Position numbers and translations under genes: made by a program. 5,450 bases of DNA from an uncultured Oscillospiraceae bacterium (GTDB taxonomy: Bacteria > Bacillota > Clostridia > Oscillospirales > Oscillospiraceae), in the NCBI GenBank assembly GCA_934591815.1, contig CAKTPV010000049.1, positions 1-5,450 of the forward strand. Reading direction: 5' to 3'. Below are positions 5,228 through 5,450 of this stretch, in pieces. The stretch's first letter is position 1; each line of letters begins with the position of its first letter. The notes under the pieces are model-generated. The model searched no databases, was not told the DNA's origin, and saw only the letters and a list, made by a program, of their open reading frames with translations.

Positions 5228-5256
5228 ATCATACCACAAACGCGGCGGTTTGGAAA
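5228..5256 (-). promoter_or_regulatory. sfsA-mntP promoter
   Basis: On the minus strand, TTTCCA (5251-5256) is separated by 17 bp from TATGAT (5228-5233), which is preceded by TGG and so forms an extended -10 (TGGTATGAT). Initiation would fall near 5221, giving a leader of about 27 nt before the GTG at 5194. This placement supports the shorter sfsA. Confidence 0.65.
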
Positions 5257-5296
5257 GCGATATTCTGCCGTTTCTGCCCATATAGGCCGCGCTTTG

Positions 5297-5357
5297 AAAA
5301 AAAATTGCCGCGATACGCAAAAAAAGTCTTGCAAAACAAAAAAGCATCGTCTATAAT
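5297..5357 (+). promoter_or_regulatory. tRNA-Lys promoter with upstream A-tracts
   Basis: TTGCAA (5329-5334) and a perfect TATAAT (5352-5357) are 17 bp apart. Initiation would fall near 5364, about 13 nt before the tRNA. Runs of A at 5297-5304 and 5319-5325 lie upstream of the -35, two helical turns apart, as in an UP element of a strongly expressed stable-RNA gene. A third A-run (5338-5343) lies inside the spacer. The segment 5257-5296 between this and the divergent sfsA promoter shows nothing I can name. Confidence 0.75.
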
Positions 5358-5376
5358 GACAATGCTAAATCGTTAT

Positions 5377-5450
5377 GCACCTTTAGCTCAGTTGGTAGAG
5401 CACCTGACTCTTAATCAGGGTGTCCAGGGTTCGAGTCCCTGAAGGTGTAC
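5377..5450 (+). tRNA. tRNA-Lys (anticodon CTT), cut by the window end
   Basis: The acceptor arms GCACCTT and AAGGTGT pair with one terminal G-U. The D arm is GCTC/GAGC. The anticodon stem CCTGA/TCAGG holds the loop CTCTTAA, giving anticodon CTT for the Lys codon AAG. The T arm is CAGGG/CCCTG with loop TTCGAGT. The window ends right after the discriminator A and the first C, so whether CCA is encoded cannot be seen in full. Confidence 0.95.

Noticed and set aside
5195..5347. 51-codon N-terminal extension of sfsA to an upstream ATG
   Set aside because: The extension has no SfsA similarity, lacks a ribosome binding site at that ATG, and covers a good promoter at 5228-5256. The GTG at 5194 gives the usual family length and N-terminus.
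1..5450. CRISPR array, insertion sequence or toxin-antitoxin pair
   Set aside because: I saw no regularly spaced repeats, no transposase reading frame with terminal inverted repeats, and no small paired genes of that type on either strand.

Overview
The window looks like ordinary chromosome from a GC-rich member of the Clostridia. A gut Oscillospiraceae-type organism is my inference, from codon use biased to G/C at third positions, strong AGGAGG-type ribosome binding sites, a redox-sensing Rex repressor, and TTGACA/TATAAT-like promoters. It is bounded by two tRNA genes: tRNA-Arg(CCG) on the minus strand at the left edge and tRNA-Lys(CTT) on the plus strand at the right edge, the latter cut by the window end.

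Left region (1-437). An intact tRNA-Arg(CCG) is preceded, 169 bp upstream in its own reading direction, by a second tRNA-Arg 5' half that stops matching exactly at the 3' edge of the anticodon loop. The DNA between them holds an 11-bp tandem repeat and a 7-bp inverted repeat. This looks like an attachment-site scar left by an integrative element in a tRNA gene. A good minus-strand promoter (TTTACA-17-TATAAT) lies upstream of the broken copy and probably now serves the intact one. Facing it is the promoter of rex, overlapped by an imperfect Rex operator.

Plus-strand block (438-2008). rex encodes the NADH/NAD+ sensing repressor. It is followed by a 49-residue protein with 11 Cys, 11 Gly and one membrane segment, which has an excellent Shine-Dalgarno sequence and ends at a strong terminator. 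Next comes a Nudix hydrolase of the CoA pyrophosphatase (NudL) type, ending at another strong terminator that separates it from the convergent gene.

Minus-strand block (2007-5256). The order of transcription is right to left. sfsA (starting at a GTG, shorter than its longest open frame) and mntP, a manganese exporter, form a tight two-gene unit with a 13-bp gap and a hairpin after mntP. Then comes a Na+/phosphate cotransporter with a C-terminal PhoU domain, preceded by three TTTACA-like direct repeats at 11-bp period, which resemble a PhoP (Pho) box.

I see no large unknown system. The points most worth a second look are the cysteine-rich mini-protein, the tRNA-Arg integration scar, and the putative Pho box.
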